Numbered from the stretch's first letter, positions 47,306 to 58,500 are shown. The stretch: 64,000 nt of DNA from DATFVA01 sp963811905 (GCA_963811905.1 CAWETK010000004.1:1-64000), one strand, 5' to 3'. Notes: a model not told the origin generated them from the sequence alone. Numbers and translations are program-made.

Positions 47306-49396
47306 TCATTCATTTACCTGTAAATCGATCATGAACCTTGCTATTATTCCTGCCCAGATATAGGTTTTATTCCAACCTGCCTGGTGATCATCGGGACTAT
47401 AGAACTCCCAGAACCAATGATCTGTCTTTAGCTGATTGATCATATTTTTCATAACACGTTCAGCAAGCTCCCGGGCCTCTTTTTTGTAGCCGTAATTCAT
47501 AAGACCTCTGAATACAAGGTAATCCCACTGAACCCATACAGGACCATTCCAATATCCGATAGGATTATAATAACTGTCATCGGCAGACAATGTAGGAACT
47601 CCAAATTTCCGCCAGAACTCTGCAGGGTTTGTTAAATGCGTAAGTAATGCATCTGCCTGTCTCTTATCCGCAACCCCGGACCATAATGCAAGGAAGGCAA
47701 TAATTTCTTTTCGCTTAAGATCATCTTTGGTTTTAAAAGTAAAACTGTGATCTTTTTTATTAACATTGTAATAAAATCCGGTTACGGGATCCCACATATA
47801 TTTGTTAATAAGATCAGTTCTTTTTTCAGCGTCATAGTTCCAACTCTCAGCCTCATCGCTCATCCCGAGTTCTTTTGCCATTGCTGAAAGAGATTTCGCC
47901 TCGCTTACCAGCATCATATTACAATCAGCAGCCTCAAAGTTTGTCGGGTCGCCTACCTCGTCCCACACGGCCACTCTTGCATCTCTCACACATTCGAGTA
48001 CAGCATTCGCACCCCATTCACAAAGACCATCATTATCCGAATCGCGGTTTCCCGTATAGTAGTTATAAAATTTCTTACCCGATTCATACGCCTGCTTCAG
48101 AAAATCCTTATCTCCGGTTACTTTATATATCTCCCAATTCTCCCAGTTAAACCAGGGAGCCGAAGTTGTCAGCTGGCCGTTCTCAGGGATTGTTTCATTC
48201 AGATATGGTCCGGTCCTGTAGTTTATATAACCATCAGGCTGCTGCCTTTCCATATAAATCTTTTGTGAGTTCATAGCCCCGGACGGGTCCATAAACACAT
48301 ATGCAAGCATCGTAAGACTTTCATGGAAAACCTGTCCGCCATAACCCCATCCCCATCTTGGTTCGCGCGAAAAAACATAATAATTATAGCCGCACTCTCC
48401 CTCGGGTGGAAGCATACACTGTCTTATCAGTGAAAAAGCATTCCAGTAAAGAAGATTCATATCTCTGTTGTTGTTTTTCAGAGGGGGTATTCCGGAGTAA
48501 GCCTGTTCATCTTCAGCCAGGTAACGATTCAGATCATCATTCATCAATGTTCTGCACGATGATATGAGTTCCTCCGTTTGCTTGCCCTCTTCAACAACGC
48601 CGCGGGTCAGGTTAAATCCGGAGGATTTTCCGGCAGGAATATCAAACTTACAACCCAGAGCGATAATCTCTGATTGTTCTACCGGGATATTCCTATTTAG
48701 ATTATCCTTTTTAATTGAATTAATTAATATTCCGCTTCCGGTATCTCGCTTTACTTCATATTTATCATACGTACCCCAGCTATCCGGTTTAGTATCAAGC
48801 AATAACACGTCTCTTATATCAGATTGAAAGGGGATGTCATGTTCTTTCATCCAGCCATCCGGTAATTCCTTATGCATAAAAGCAACACCTGTACCGTCCC
48901 CGGTAATTTTTATATCTGTGAAGCTTTTGTTTTCATTTTGAATGAACGGATAGACATTCAGTTCTATATTAAAAGGACTTTCATTGATTACCTTAACCTG
49001 TCGAATAGCAATCCTTGAACTATATACAAGGAAATATTCCTCAACTCTCACATCTTTAAAAGGATAATAATAGAACTTTACCAGGTCGCTGTATGAAGCA
49101 GTAATTACGGGTCTGCTATAATATTGCTGCAGCCTGTCTACGACCTGTCCGTCCTTATTAAAAATTAACCCTATATTTCCTGCCTGCCTTGTTTCGAAGC
49201 TCAATCCTTTCTGAGGATCAAACCACACAAACTGATAGCCCTCATTCACTACATATTCCGATCTGCTGAGCGCTGCATTGTATGTTGTATAAAGAGGATC
49301 CTTTTCTGAAGCAGAAAGATCAGACAGAAAATTCTGTCCGTAAATGCCCGCTGCACCTGCTATCATTAAGACAAGTATTTGATATGTTTTTGCCAT
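47306..49396 (-). CDS. Exported GH63-like glycosidase (paralogue)
   Basis: A 696-residue paralogue of the protein at 45101-47263 and of the decayed gene at 55600-58649. The signal peptide ends IYGQ. The same landmarks occur: KDPLYTTYNAALSRSEY, FSREPRWGWGYGGQVFHESLTML, NWENWEIYKVTGDKDF, DSDNDGLCEWGANAV, INKYMWDPVTGFYYNVNKKDHSF, YWNGPVWVQWDYLVFRGL and HWFWEFYSPDD. It lacks a T9SS tail, so it is likely periplasmic. It ends 42 bases before the next GH63-like gene and starts two bases after the fusion gene, which indicates one operon. Confidence 0.8.
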   Translation of the reverse strand: MAKTYQILVLMIAGAAGIYGQNFLSDLSASEKDPLYTTYNAALSRSEYVVNEGYQFVWFDPQKGLSFETRQAGNIGLIFNKDGQVVDRLQQYYSRPVITASYSDLVKFYYYPFKDVRVEEYFLVYSSRIAIRQVKVINESPFNIELNVYPFIQNENKSFTDIKITGDGTGVAFMHKELPDGWMKEHDIPFQSDIRDVLLLDTKPDSWGTYDKYEVKRDTGSGILINSIKKDNLNRNIPVEQSEIIALGCKFDIPAGKSSGFNLTRGVVEEGKQTEELISSCRTLMNDDLNRYLAEDEQAYSGIPPLKNNNRDMNLLYWNAFSLIRQCMLPPEGECGYNYYVFSREPRWGWGYGGQVFHESLTMLAYVFMDPSGAMNSQKIYMERQQPDGYINYRTGPYLNETIPENGQLTTSAPWFNWENWEIYKVTGDKDFLKQAYESGKKFYNYYTGNRDSDNDGLCEWGANAVLECVRDARVAVWDEVGDPTNFEAADCNMMLVSEAKSLSAMAKELGMSDEAESWNYDAEKRTDLINKYMWDPVTGFYYNVNKKDHSFTFKTKDDLKRKEIIAFLALWSGVADKRQADALLTHLTNPAEFWRKFGVPTLSADDSYYNPIGYWNGPVWVQWDYLVFRGLMNYGYKKEARELAERVMKNMINQLKTDHWFWEFYSPDDHQAGWNKTYIWAGIIARFMIDLQVNE

Positions 49397-49398
49397 AG

Positions 49399-52300
49399 TT
49401 ATTTCAGATTAATCTTTATTTCTTTTTCAATGTACTTAAGGTCGGTTTTTTCGAATACGACCCGGATATCGTACACGTTATTGTGGAAACCGTCTAAGGT
49501 ACCATTATCAACAGAATCAATGTTTTTACCCGGAGCAAATACTTTCAGAATCTCCTCATTACCTGATCGTCCCTGCACTTTAACCTGGTACATATTTCCG
49601 TTAAGTCCTGCGGACAGAATCCTGAAACCTTCTGAATATTCACCCACACGGGGATTGGTTTTAACCGGGAGTGCACATATGCCGTTTTTATAAAAGACAT
49701 CCACCTCAGAATTATTATTCACTGATATGCTAAGGTCAATGTAATCCTGTTGTCTCCCTGTCATTTTTTGAGTATTGATTAACTCACCATCAACGAGAAC
49801 TTTGCTTATCATAGTCCCCGGAGGCAGGAAAGGTTTGAAATCGATATCCAGTTTTTTATTCCCGGTATGCTTAAAGAAAAAAACTATTTTATCCGAAGTC
49901 CTGGTCATTCTGAAATTAAGTGTATGATCCCCGCACTTAATATTTTCAACTTTTATAAAATTCCAATCAGCAGGCAGCCGCGGCGACAAGGTTAACTTGT
50001 TGTTAAGGGCGTCCGGTTTCAATCCCAGCATCCCTTCAAGAACGGGCTGAAGTACCATCGTTTCCGACCAGCATTGATGAGGGCATACCCCTGAAGGAAG
50101 GTATTGTTCGCCATTCAGAACTTCCTCCACAAATCCAAGTCCCCAGTTTTTATATACATTCAGGTTATCGAGTAAATGATTAAATCCCTGCAGGTAATTC
50201 CCATAAGTATATTCTGCAAGTGACGTCCATCCGGTAAACAAAGGCCAGATACTACCGTAGTGATAACCGCGCGGATTGAACATAGGATTGCTCTCACTGA
50301 TTATCCTAACCCCCCAATCAGCGGTAAACCCGTTTCCGGCGTAGGTATCAAGCACCGGGTAAGCTTTTTCCTTATCAACCAGTCCAAAATACATCGGGAC
50401 AGCAGGCAGGGCTGTCATTTGTGTATTATAGGTATTATCGGGTAGAAGTCCATAATTATAAAAATTTTCGTCCGAATTCCAGAAATCGTTATTCACGATT
50501 TTTTGTACTATCTCAAAATCACTTCTATATTTTTCAGCTTCGTCCGGATGTTTAAGTGCTTCGGCAATATACTGCGCCTCTTTAAGTGTTTCAGCCCAGC
50601 ATCCAGCAAGGTAGAATGTCGTTTTCGAACCGAATAGCTCTCCTCCTTCTACCCATCCGTGTCCGACATTGGTGTTCTCAATTAAGTGATCACCATCTGT
50701 ATCGGTCGAATAAAGAAAATCGATAGCTTTTTTAATGTACGGCCAGCTGTTCCGAATATAATTGATGTCCCCGGTCCATTTCAAATATTTTCCTGCGAGT
50801 ATAATGTAGAGGGGAGTTGCATCTGCTGCATCATAATGAACCACACCGCTTGTAGTGAGTTCATGAAAGATCTTACCGTTTACATCCTGGAACTTCTGAT
50901 AAGTATCGAGGACATTCCTGATTTTTGAGGCATCACCATAATCAAGCACAGCCATTCCGCTCCATTCACCGTCACGGCCGAAATACCAGGCATATCCGGG
51001 ACGGCCGCTCACTTCCTGGTTTCCTCCCCAGCCATGTGCGGTCGTTGAATATCCGGCAACCAGGGATTTACCTATACCGGGAGTATTTACAAAAAATCTG
51101 TCTGTACCGGTAAGTGCCCACCTGTAGCCATCATTAAAATTTTTATCCGGCGTGGTGATTATCAGTGCGCTTGTCAGAAAATCATTGTAATACTTTGCTG
51201 TGTTTTCATAAACGGATTGTGGAGAACTAATTGCCTTTTCAAAATAAAGGGCTGCTGCATCAAATCCTTCATCAGTACCAGCAACAATAAAGTCCAAATT
51301 ATCATTCATTTTCATATCAAACTTCAAAAGAAAAGCGCTCTGAAGTTTATCGGTAGGGATTCCTTTAAACACTTTGCCGTCAGCAGAGAATCCGTCAAAC
51401 TGTCCTGATAGTTTGTACACCGGAATTTTATTCTGTCCCACAATTGTATAGAACTCATTACTTTCATTCTTTATCACAAAAGCATTAAGTCCATCATCCC
51501 ACGTATAGTTTAACGAGCCGAGGGCCTTATGCGAGTAAGGCCACATAAATCTTAAATTACTTTTAAATTTCACAATCAATTCGGCAGAATATACTCCTCT
51601 GTACTCATAGTGAATTATTCCGGAAGGATTATGCCGATCGGAAGTTATCACCTCTGTAATGTAAGCGCGGGGGAACTTATAAATCCTGGTGAAAGATCCC
51701 GGTCTTACTTCAATCTGCGGTCTCTGATCATTAAACCAATATATTGTATCCCGGTAGGAAAACCTTACGCCGACATCATAATCCCTCAGAGCCATAAACG
51801 GATGAGTCCAGATCTCTGTTATTCCCCCTGTTTCCCTACCCATGAGCAATATTCTTTCTCCGCCCATATCCCATTCATTATCCGAAGCAAGTCCTGAGCT
51901 GATTATCAAAGAATCATTATTGTCTTTCCATCCCATCGCTGAATCTATTTTGATTTTTGAGGAAGTCTGCTGAAACTCAGTGACAGTGAGAGGTTTATAA
52001 TTCCAGTAACGGATTTTAACACCATTTTTTACCCCTGCCAAATAATTAAGACAATTTCGCATAAACAATTCGAATTGAAGTCTGTTCTGATTTCCGGGAG
52101 CAAAATATGCATACGTTCCGATACTCAGTACTTTTCCTTTTCCCGGAGAGTATTCAAGCATCAGTTTAGAGTTTTCTTTAAGTGTAATGTATGCCCAGTC
52201 GACGGCAACAACCTTCCCCTGTGGAACATTTTCCCCGAAATAACCGATCTGCCTTACCGCACCGTCCTTAAGAGGGGCCCATATATAGGCACCCCCGTTT

Positions 52301-52788
52301 AAGCCCTCAAAGACCGGATGGGTTCTTAGAGAATGGAGTCCGAGTTTCCTTCCATAGCCCTCATCAATAGCCTGGGCATATTCGACACCCGGGTCTTCTC
52401 TTTCAAGTCCTATGGGTACAGCCAGCCTGACAGCATCAAGTGACAGCAATAGTCCGCCGCCGTGAAGCACAAATCTGTTTATAATTTTAATGAAATCAGG
52501 GTTGTTTTCTTCATTTGACAGGTCGGATGAATCCGGTCTATGGTACCAAACAACCTTCAACTGATTAAGGATATCAGGATTTTTGATTACCTCACTAATG
52601 CTCATTTTAACGGCATCATACTGATTCTCAGACAGAAACCTGAATGCAGCATCAGATTCGGTACTGCTCTTTCCGTTGGTCAAAAATCCTATTTTATCAG
52701 GTTTATTTTCAGCAGCGCGAGCGAATATGAGAATTGAGAAAAATGCTGCAAACAGGATAAAGTATAAAATCTTCAAATTAATGATCAT
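49399..52788 (-). CDS. Fusion: glutamine-amidotransferase-like domain plus six-hairpin glycosidase
   Basis: About 1129 residues. The frame is open to 52824, but GGAGGAG nine bases before the ATG at 52788 supports the latter, and that ATG overlaps the upstream stop (ATGA). After the signal peptide comes a class I glutamine-amidotransferase-like domain (about 30-260; KIGFLTNGKSSTESDAAFRFL, FVLHGGGLLLSLDAVR, GKVLSIGTYAYF) without an evident catalytic cysteine. A beta-domain (about 270-540) and an (alpha/alpha)6 barrel follow (GRPGYAWYFGRDGEWSGM, DATPLYIILAGKYLKWTGDINYI, DTDGDHLIENTNVGHGWVEGG, YHYGSIWPLFTGW), then a beta-sandwich with LSPRLPADWNF. The barrel is a paralogue of that at 42466. The amidotransferase-like part probably binds ligand rather than catalyses. 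Substrate unknown. Confidence 0.72.
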   Translation of the reverse strand: MIINLKILYFILFAAFFSILIFARAAENKPDKIGFLTNGKSSTESDAAFRFLSENQYDAVKMSISEVIKNPDILNQLKVVWYHRPDSSDLSNEENNPDFIKIINRFVLHGGGLLLSLDAVRLAVPIGLEREDPGVEYAQAIDEGYGRKLGLHSLRTHPVFEGLNGGAYIWAPLKDGAVRQIGYFGENVPQGKVVAVDWAYITLKENSKLMLEYSPGKGKVLSIGTYAYFAPGNQNRLQFELFMRNCLNYLAGVKNGVKIRYWNYKPLTVTEFQQTSSKIKIDSAMGWKDNNDSLIISSGLASDNEWDMGGERILLMGRETGGITEIWTHPFMALRDYDVGVRFSYRDTIYWFNDQRPQIEVRPGSFTRIYKFPRAYITEVITSDRHNPSGIIHYEYRGVYSAELIVKFKSNLRFMWPYSHKALGSLNYTWDDGLNAFVIKNESNEFYTIVGQNKIPVYKLSGQFDGFSADGKVFKGIPTDKLQSAFLLKFDMKMNDNLDFIVAGTDEGFDAAALYFEKAISSPQSVYENTAKYYNDFLTSALIITTPDKNFNDGYRWALTGTDRFFVNTPGIGKSLVAGYSTTAHGWGGNQEVSGRPGYAWYFGRDGEWSGMAVLDYGDASKIRNVLDTYQKFQDVNGKIFHELTTSGVVHYDAADATPLYIILAGKYLKWTGDINYIRNSWPYIKKAIDFLYSTDTDGDHLIENTNVGHGWVEGGELFGSKTTFYLAGCWAETLKEAQYIAEALKHPDEAEKYRSDFEIVQKIVNNDFWNSDENFYNYGLLPDNTYNTQMTALPAVPMYFGLVDKEKAYPVLDTYAGNGFTADWGVRIISESNPMFNPRGYHYGSIWPLFTGWTSLAEYTYGNYLQGFNHLLDNLNVYKNWGLGFVEEVLNGEQYLPSGVCPHQCWSETMVLQPVLEGMLGLKPDALNNKLTLSPRLPADWNFIKVENIKCGDHTLNFRMTRTSDKIVFFFKHTGNKKLDIDFKPFLPPGTMISKVLVDGELINTQKMTGRQQDYIDLSISVNNNSEVDVFYKNGICALPVKTNPRVGEYSEGFRILSAGLNGNMYQVKVQGRSGNEEILKVFAPGKNIDSVDNGTLDGFHNNVYDIRVVFEKTDLKYIEKEIKINLK

Positions 52789-53396
52789 TTGTTCTCCTCC
52801 GCTGGTACTGCATCCTTTACGCACCTGAAACCGATCGTTGAATTTCTTTCAAATCCTGGTGAAACCTGAAGAAGCATCTGTGTGCGGTTCAATGGCTGAG
52901 GACCGCCTTTAACGTACCACCAGCTCGATGTAGGATTATAGTAACTGCCGCCACGCACGATTATAAATTTATAACTGCCGTTATCATAAACGTCATTAGT
53001 CAACTGCCGTGCATTACCAGTAAGATCAGCCACTCCCCACTTATTATCCCCTCCCGGAAAAGCATTAACCTCAGAAAGTTCATTCCCGGAATAATTGCAT
53101 TTTGTTGAATCAAAGCTGCTTCCCCATGGCCAGCTTAAAGTATCACCGCACTGTGCTGCATACTGCCACTCTATTTCTGAAGGCAGTCTTTTGCCTGCCC
53201 ACTCAGCATAAGCTTTTGCGTCACCAATCGATACATATACAACGGGGATATCTGCTGCACCATCGGGGTAATTCCGGTTTCGCCAGTTTTTCAGAAAGTT
53301 AGTTGTATCATCGGGCCTATAGTCTGTGGCATCTATAAACTTCTTAAATTCCTTATTGGTAACGGGATATTTATCCATAAAAAACCTTTGCATCAC
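52785..53396 (-). CDS. C-terminal part of a formylglycine-generating-enzyme-like domain (split off)
   Basis: A 203-residue frame beginning GTG-ATG. It contains most of an FGE/SUMF1 (sulfatase-modifying factor) domain: FMDKYPVTNKEFKKFI, KRLPSEIEWQYAAQCGDTLSWPWG, GVADLTGNARQLTNDVYDNG, IIVRGGSYYN and IGFRCVKD. The start of that domain, PAGMIEIPSGKFRYIVETPDEF, is encoded at the end of the preceding gene in another frame, overlapping by four bases. The two frames would join by a -1 shift at TTGTGATG. There is no slippery heptamer, so a real frameshift mutation or a secondarily split gene is more likely than programmed frameshifting. Members of this group usually bind ligands or act as nonheme iron or copper oxidases; the cysteine pair of true FGE is not visible. 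Confidence 0.78.
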   Translation of the reverse strand: MMQRFFMDKYPVTNKEFKKFIDATDYRPDDTTNFLKNWRNRNYPDGAADIPVVYVSIGDAKAYAEWAGKRLPSEIEWQYAAQCGDTLSWPWGSSFDSTKCNYSGNELSEVNAFPGGDNKWGVADLTGNARQLTNDVYDNGSYKFIIVRGGSYYNPTSSWWYVKGGPQPLNRTQMLLQVSPGFERNSTIGFRCVKDAVPAEENK

Positions 53397-55558
53397 AATA
53401 CAGAATCAGGATAATGCGGATACGGGATAAATTCATCAGGCGTCTCTACTATATACCTGAATTTTCCTGAGGGAATTTCTATCATTCCCGCAGGAATTTC
53501 GGTTGATTTTTCTGTGGGAATAACTTCACCGGCAAGCACCGGCATCCCGGAATCCAGTGCGACTATTCTTTCATCAATGAGTTCACCTTTGGTGAATAAT
53601 TGTATAACAAATCTGCCTTCAGGAATACCGAACCGTTCCCTGAGTTTTACTACATTTTTACCCGGATTAAATTTTACAGGTTTGTTGCTATATGAAGGAC
53701 TGCCGGCACTGATCAGGATACTGTCACCGGAATCGGATGAAAATGAAAGCTCATCACCTTTCATTTTGATTTTCAGGAGTTCATTAAACTCTGCAATGCA
53801 CCCGGCATTCCCCTCTATCCTTGTTCCGAGATATCCCCTGTTAAACGCATCTGTTCTGACAGGAATATAAAATCCATCCTGCAATGTATCAGGTTCTATT
53901 TCGTCATGATTCCAAAGATCAACAAAATGATGATTTTCTTCACTCTCCACTTTAAATAACGGACCGTAAAATCCTTCAGGAATAAGAGAAAAAATTGTGT
54001 AGACCTTTTTATTATTACCCTTCCATTCATTAACCCAGATACTGTCCTTCAGAGTATTTATAAGCGGGGTCCATTCCCTGTTTGTAAATACAGAAGTATT
54101 CTCTCTCAGGATCATCAGTGCTTTCCCGAGATATTTAAATTCCTCTTCCATCCATGGAGGTCTGGCAGGCGCCATCATATTGATTTCTACGCCATACCCA
54201 TTAAAAAATGACACTGCTGTTTCCCTGTGCAGTCTTCCCTCATCCAGAGTCAGAACTCTGAAAATAGCAAATTCAGGTTTAATTAATTTATTGAGATTTA
54301 AGGGAGGCGGCATAAATATAGCATTATGAACACGGCCGGAAACAATTCCGGGCATATCTTTCGGCACTGCCATACCTTCACTATACATTACAACACCTTC
54401 TCTCACACTATCGGCAGCATTCTGAAGATCTTCACTCGAACTGCCGTAAGTATCAAGAACAATCCCGTCGGCATCTGTTGACCGGATCAGTCTTGATATT
54501 CCTTCGTAAAAATCCTCCTTGCGTGTACTCTGATCCCATGGATTGAAAGAGATAAAGAATTTTGTGCCGGTACTTTTTGAATAATCAGATAAATCTTTAA
54601 GTTTTTTCAATCCCCCCGGAAGGTCGGAGTAAAGATCCCACTGATTTCTCGGATCCATTCCCAGTGTGGGGAAAGTCGGCCAAAGACAGAATATATCATA
54701 CTTGCCGTACAGATCATCAGAAGATCTTAAAAATTCCTTCAGGTGATACTGCCTGTCATCCTGATCGTAGAATTTTCGATCCCACCCGAACAGCAGAGCT
54801 ATGAGATAGGAATGTCTGACCCATTCAAGATCTTTTCTTTCAAAGAGTTTATTATCAAAGCTTTTCAGATCATACAGGTACCTTTCCTGGAAAACAGTAC
54901 GGAGTCCGTTCTGCCAGCTGCCTTTATAACAATCTATATATATGTCATAATTAACATTTCCGCCGGGCTTCATTAAAGCTGAATATCTTCTGAATTCGGT
55001 ATTCTCACCGTTCATTCTCCTCGCCAGGGCAAACACCGACAGTGAATCGTTAATTCTGATTGCGGAATATCCAAGCGACCACGCATTATCCGGTAACACC
55101 ACACCGATTGAACCAAGTCCTGGTCTGAATATTTTCGAACTTGCTAAATTCCAGGGAGGAGAAGCCGTTATATAAATATGATCGTCTGACTGCCCGAACG
55201 GTACAACATTCAGTATCTTAATCCCCGAATCAGATTTATTTGTCAATGTTAAATGAGCCTTCCAGCCGGGAGAAAAATCCTGTTCCGTTTTAAGTATTCC
55301 TGTAATGCCGTTGGAGAAAACGAAAGTAATGGAATCATGGTTTGCTGCAGCTTCAGTTGACAGGGTATTGATAAGTTGATCATTTATTTCTAATGAAAGT
55401 AACGGAAGAGTATCTCCGAACGAATATGAAAATCCCGCACCGCTGATACCGGTTATGCTTAAACCGGCTGTAACATTGAATTCCACATTTCCCACTTCCT
55501 GGGCAAAGGCAGGAAATGAAATCATAATGAATAATATGAGGGCCTGTTTAAATTTCAT
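53393..55558 (-). CDS. Exported TIM-barrel glycosidase-like protein with truncated FGE domain
   Basis: A 721-residue protein. The signal peptide ends AFAQE. An N-terminal beta-sandwich (to about residue 240) is followed by a TIM-barrel region with DIFCLWPTFPTLGMDPRNQWD, TKFFISFNPWDQSTRKEDFYEG, DADGIVLDTYGSSSE (typical position of an active-site aspartate) and FRVLTLDEGRLHRE. A further beta-domain ends with the first strand of an FGE-like domain (about 685-721), cut off by TGA. Full length with the next frame would be about 920 residues. It resembles GH-D/GH31-like barrels, but the family was not recognised with certainty. It precedes the amidotransferase/glycosidase fusion. Confidence 0.65.
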   Translation of the reverse strand: MKFKQALILFIMISFPAFAQEVGNVEFNVTAGLSITGISGAGFSYSFGDTLPLLSLEINDQLINTLSTEAAANHDSITFVFSNGITGILKTEQDFSPGWKAHLTLTNKSDSGIKILNVVPFGQSDDHIYITASPPWNLASSKIFRPGLGSIGVVLPDNAWSLGYSAIRINDSLSVFALARRMNGENTEFRRYSALMKPGGNVNYDIYIDCYKGSWQNGLRTVFQERYLYDLKSFDNKLFERKDLEWVRHSYLIALLFGWDRKFYDQDDRQYHLKEFLRSSDDLYGKYDIFCLWPTFPTLGMDPRNQWDLYSDLPGGLKKLKDLSDYSKSTGTKFFISFNPWDQSTRKEDFYEGISRLIRSTDADGIVLDTYGSSSEDLQNAADSVREGVVMYSEGMAVPKDMPGIVSGRVHNAIFMPPPLNLNKLIKPEFAIFRVLTLDEGRLHRETAVSFFNGYGVEINMMAPARPPWMEEEFKYLGKALMILRENTSVFTNREWTPLINTLKDSIWVNEWKGNNKKVYTIFSLIPEGFYGPLFKVESEENHHFVDLWNHDEIEPDTLQDGFYIPVRTDAFNRGYLGTRIEGNAGCIAEFNELLKIKMKGDELSFSSDSGDSILISAGSPSYSNKPVKFNPGKNVVKLRERFGIPEGRFVIQLFTKGELIDERIVALDSGMPVLAGEVIPTEKSTEIPAGMIEIPSGKFRYIVETPDEFIPYPHYPDSVL

Positions 55559-55599
55559 TTCATCAGAGATAAGTTAAATTCATAATTAGTTTTTCCTGG

Positions 55600-58500
55600 T
55601 CATTTCAGAAAGACCATCCGTTTTGTTAATTGTATTCCGCCGGCATCAACCGAATAAAAATAAACACCTGATGATAGTCCGCCTCTTCCCGTGGGTAGAT
55701 TATCCGCATCGAATATTATTTTATGCAGTCCCGACTCCATCACGTCATTCAATAAGATTTCAACCCGTCGTCCCAGTATGTCATAAACGGTTACTTTTAC
55801 ATTTTCCATATGAGGTATCCGAAAAACAATATTTGTTGCGGGGTTAAAAGGATTCGGATAATTTTGAAACAACTCAGGTTTTTCGGGAAAAATTAATCCT
55901 TTATCCCTGTCCTTTATTCCGGTATAATTAGTATAGTCTATAAGCATCCTCGCAGCAATTCCTGCCCATATATATGTTTTATTCCATCCGGCCCAGTTTT
56001 GATCGGGACTATATAATTCCCAGAACCAGTGATCGCTCTTCAACCTGTTTATCATATTTGACAGAACTCTCTCCATTAAATCCCCGGCTTTGTCAATATA
56101 CCCGTATCTCAGCAGCCCTCTGAATACAAGATAATTCCATTGAACCCAGACGGGACCATTCCAGTAGCCCTGGTCATTGTAGTAAGGGTCGTCGGCAGAA
56201 AGTGATGGGACACCATAAGTTCTGTGAAACTCATTCGGATTATCAAGGTGTGCAGCAAGCATTTCTGCCTGCTGGCTGTCAGCCACTCCCGCCCATAACG
56301 GAAGGAACCCGATAATCTCCTTTCTTTTCAGATCATCCGGGATATTAAATGTAAAATCGTTATCGGTTTTATCTACGTTGAAATAAAAACCGGTCTGCGG
56401 GTCCCACATATATTTATTTATGGAATCTTTCCTGCTTCCCGGCTTCATTTATCCAGTATTGATATTCCTGCTGCTCACCAAGTTCACTTGCCATAAAAGC
56501 AAGCGAATTAGCTTCACTGACAAGCATACAATTAAGATCAAGACATTCAAACCCTGATGGCCATCCTACCTGGTCCCATACCGCAGCCTGACCATCGCGC
56601 ACAGATTCGAGAACGGCATGTCCCTCCCCATTCACACAAACCGTCATTATCCGCATCCCTGTTATTGGTCCAGAAATTATAAAAGTTTTTACCTGAGAGA
56701 AAAGCCTCTGATTAAGAAGTCGTCATCCTTACTGATTTTGAAAAGTTCCATGTTCTCCCAGCTGAACCATGGTGCGGATGAGGTAAGCTGGCCGTTAAAA
56801 GGAATAGTTTCATTGAGATAGGGACCTGTCCTGTAATTTATGTAACCATTGGCCTGCTGCCTCTCAATATAAACACGCTGCGAATTCATTGCACTCCCGG
56901 AATTCATAAAGGCATATGCCAGCATTGAAAGGCTTTCATGAAATACCTGACCTCCATGTCCCCATCCCCACTGCGGCTCTCTTGAAAAAACATAATAGTT
57001 ATATGAACATTCCCCTTCCGGGGGCATCATACATTGTTTCAATAGGTTGAAACAGTTCCAGTACAGCATTCTGTAATCAGCATTGCCTGAATTGAATTCG
57101 GGGATATTGCTGTAGGCAGTTTCATCGGCATTAATAAATTCTGCAGATCCGTCAGTCTCAGATCCCTGCAGCTGCTGATAAGTATACTTATATCTGAAGT
57201 ATCTGCAGCAGTTCCCCTTATAATCCTGATACCGGATGATTGTCCCGGACCGATCACAAAGTTTTTTTGAAAGGCCGCAATTTTAATACTTCCTGAAGGA
57301 ATCTCGCCACTTAAACTCTGGTTCTCTATATCCGAAAGAAAATAAGAAGATGAGTGATGAACATTTCCCTGTTCGATTGTATGACCGCTTAGATGTCCGG
57401 ATGCATCTTTCGATAGAACAACATAACCGTAGGTACTATCAGGATCCAGGTTCTGATCAAGGTATGCATTTCCGTTAATATCAGCGTCAAGCAGATCATA
57501 TCTCCCCGGTGAGGAAGCTGTTCTTCTATAAATGTTATAAAGGTACCCGGAAATAGCAGTCCAGGTAATGACCGACGATGTGTTACCGGATGAAAAATTC
57601 ACATGAAAATCCTGCGGGAGAGGCGGAAATAAAGAATCTGCGAGCTGAATATCTGTCCTGACTCCCGTAGGTGCAGGAAGATTCTGTATTACGTTCGAAC
57701 TTATACCCTGTTCGTTAGAGGCAATGCATGTAAATATAACTTTAAATGAATCACCCACGGCTGCCGGGGGGTTTTGAAAATTACCGAGTTCGCATCCCTG
57801 GTACCCGTTGCCGGGAATATTCGGATCGGGATCGCCCCACTTCGGAGCATCTTCAGTAAGAATCTCATTCTCATTTCCGTTATGCAGAATTACCTGCTGT
57901 GCTGATGGTGGAATATGAAGACACGGGGTTCCGTTGCTGTGTGTTACTGTCCCCCATTCCACGCAGTAATTTGTTGAAGGCGTTAGATATTTAAAATTAA
58001 GTCCGCCCTCTAAATCACTGTACCCCCCATATGAATCGGGAGGAGAATCTATGAGGTAAACATCCGAAAGATCCTCCTGGTAGGGTATATTGTGTTCGAT
58101 AGTCCAGCTGTCGGGGGGTTCCTGGTGTCTGAATATAAATGCATCAGACTCGGCGGTCAGCGAAACATTATTGATGCTCCCGGTTTTATTAAAGAAGAAG
58201 GGATAGACACTCAGTGAGGCAGCTGAATCAGCTTCGTTCACTAATTTAATATCCTGAATCGCAATTCCTGATGAGTAAACCAGGAAAAAAACAGTGGCAA
58301 GGATATTATCGAACGGATAAAAACTGTACTTTACCAGATCACTGTATGAAGTCCTAATTACCGGCTGCTGAGAGAAATCCCTGAGAAAATATTTGACTTC
58401 ATTACCTCGTCTGAATGCCAGGCAGATGCTCCCACCGTTGTCTGTCTCAAAGTTCAAACCATCATTATCATTAAACCAGGAAAATTGATATCCTTCATCT

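Noticed and set aside
53385..53400. Programmed -1 frameshift in the FGE-like protein
   Set aside because: No slippery heptamer of the X-XXY-YYZ type and no obvious downstream pseudoknot at the junction.
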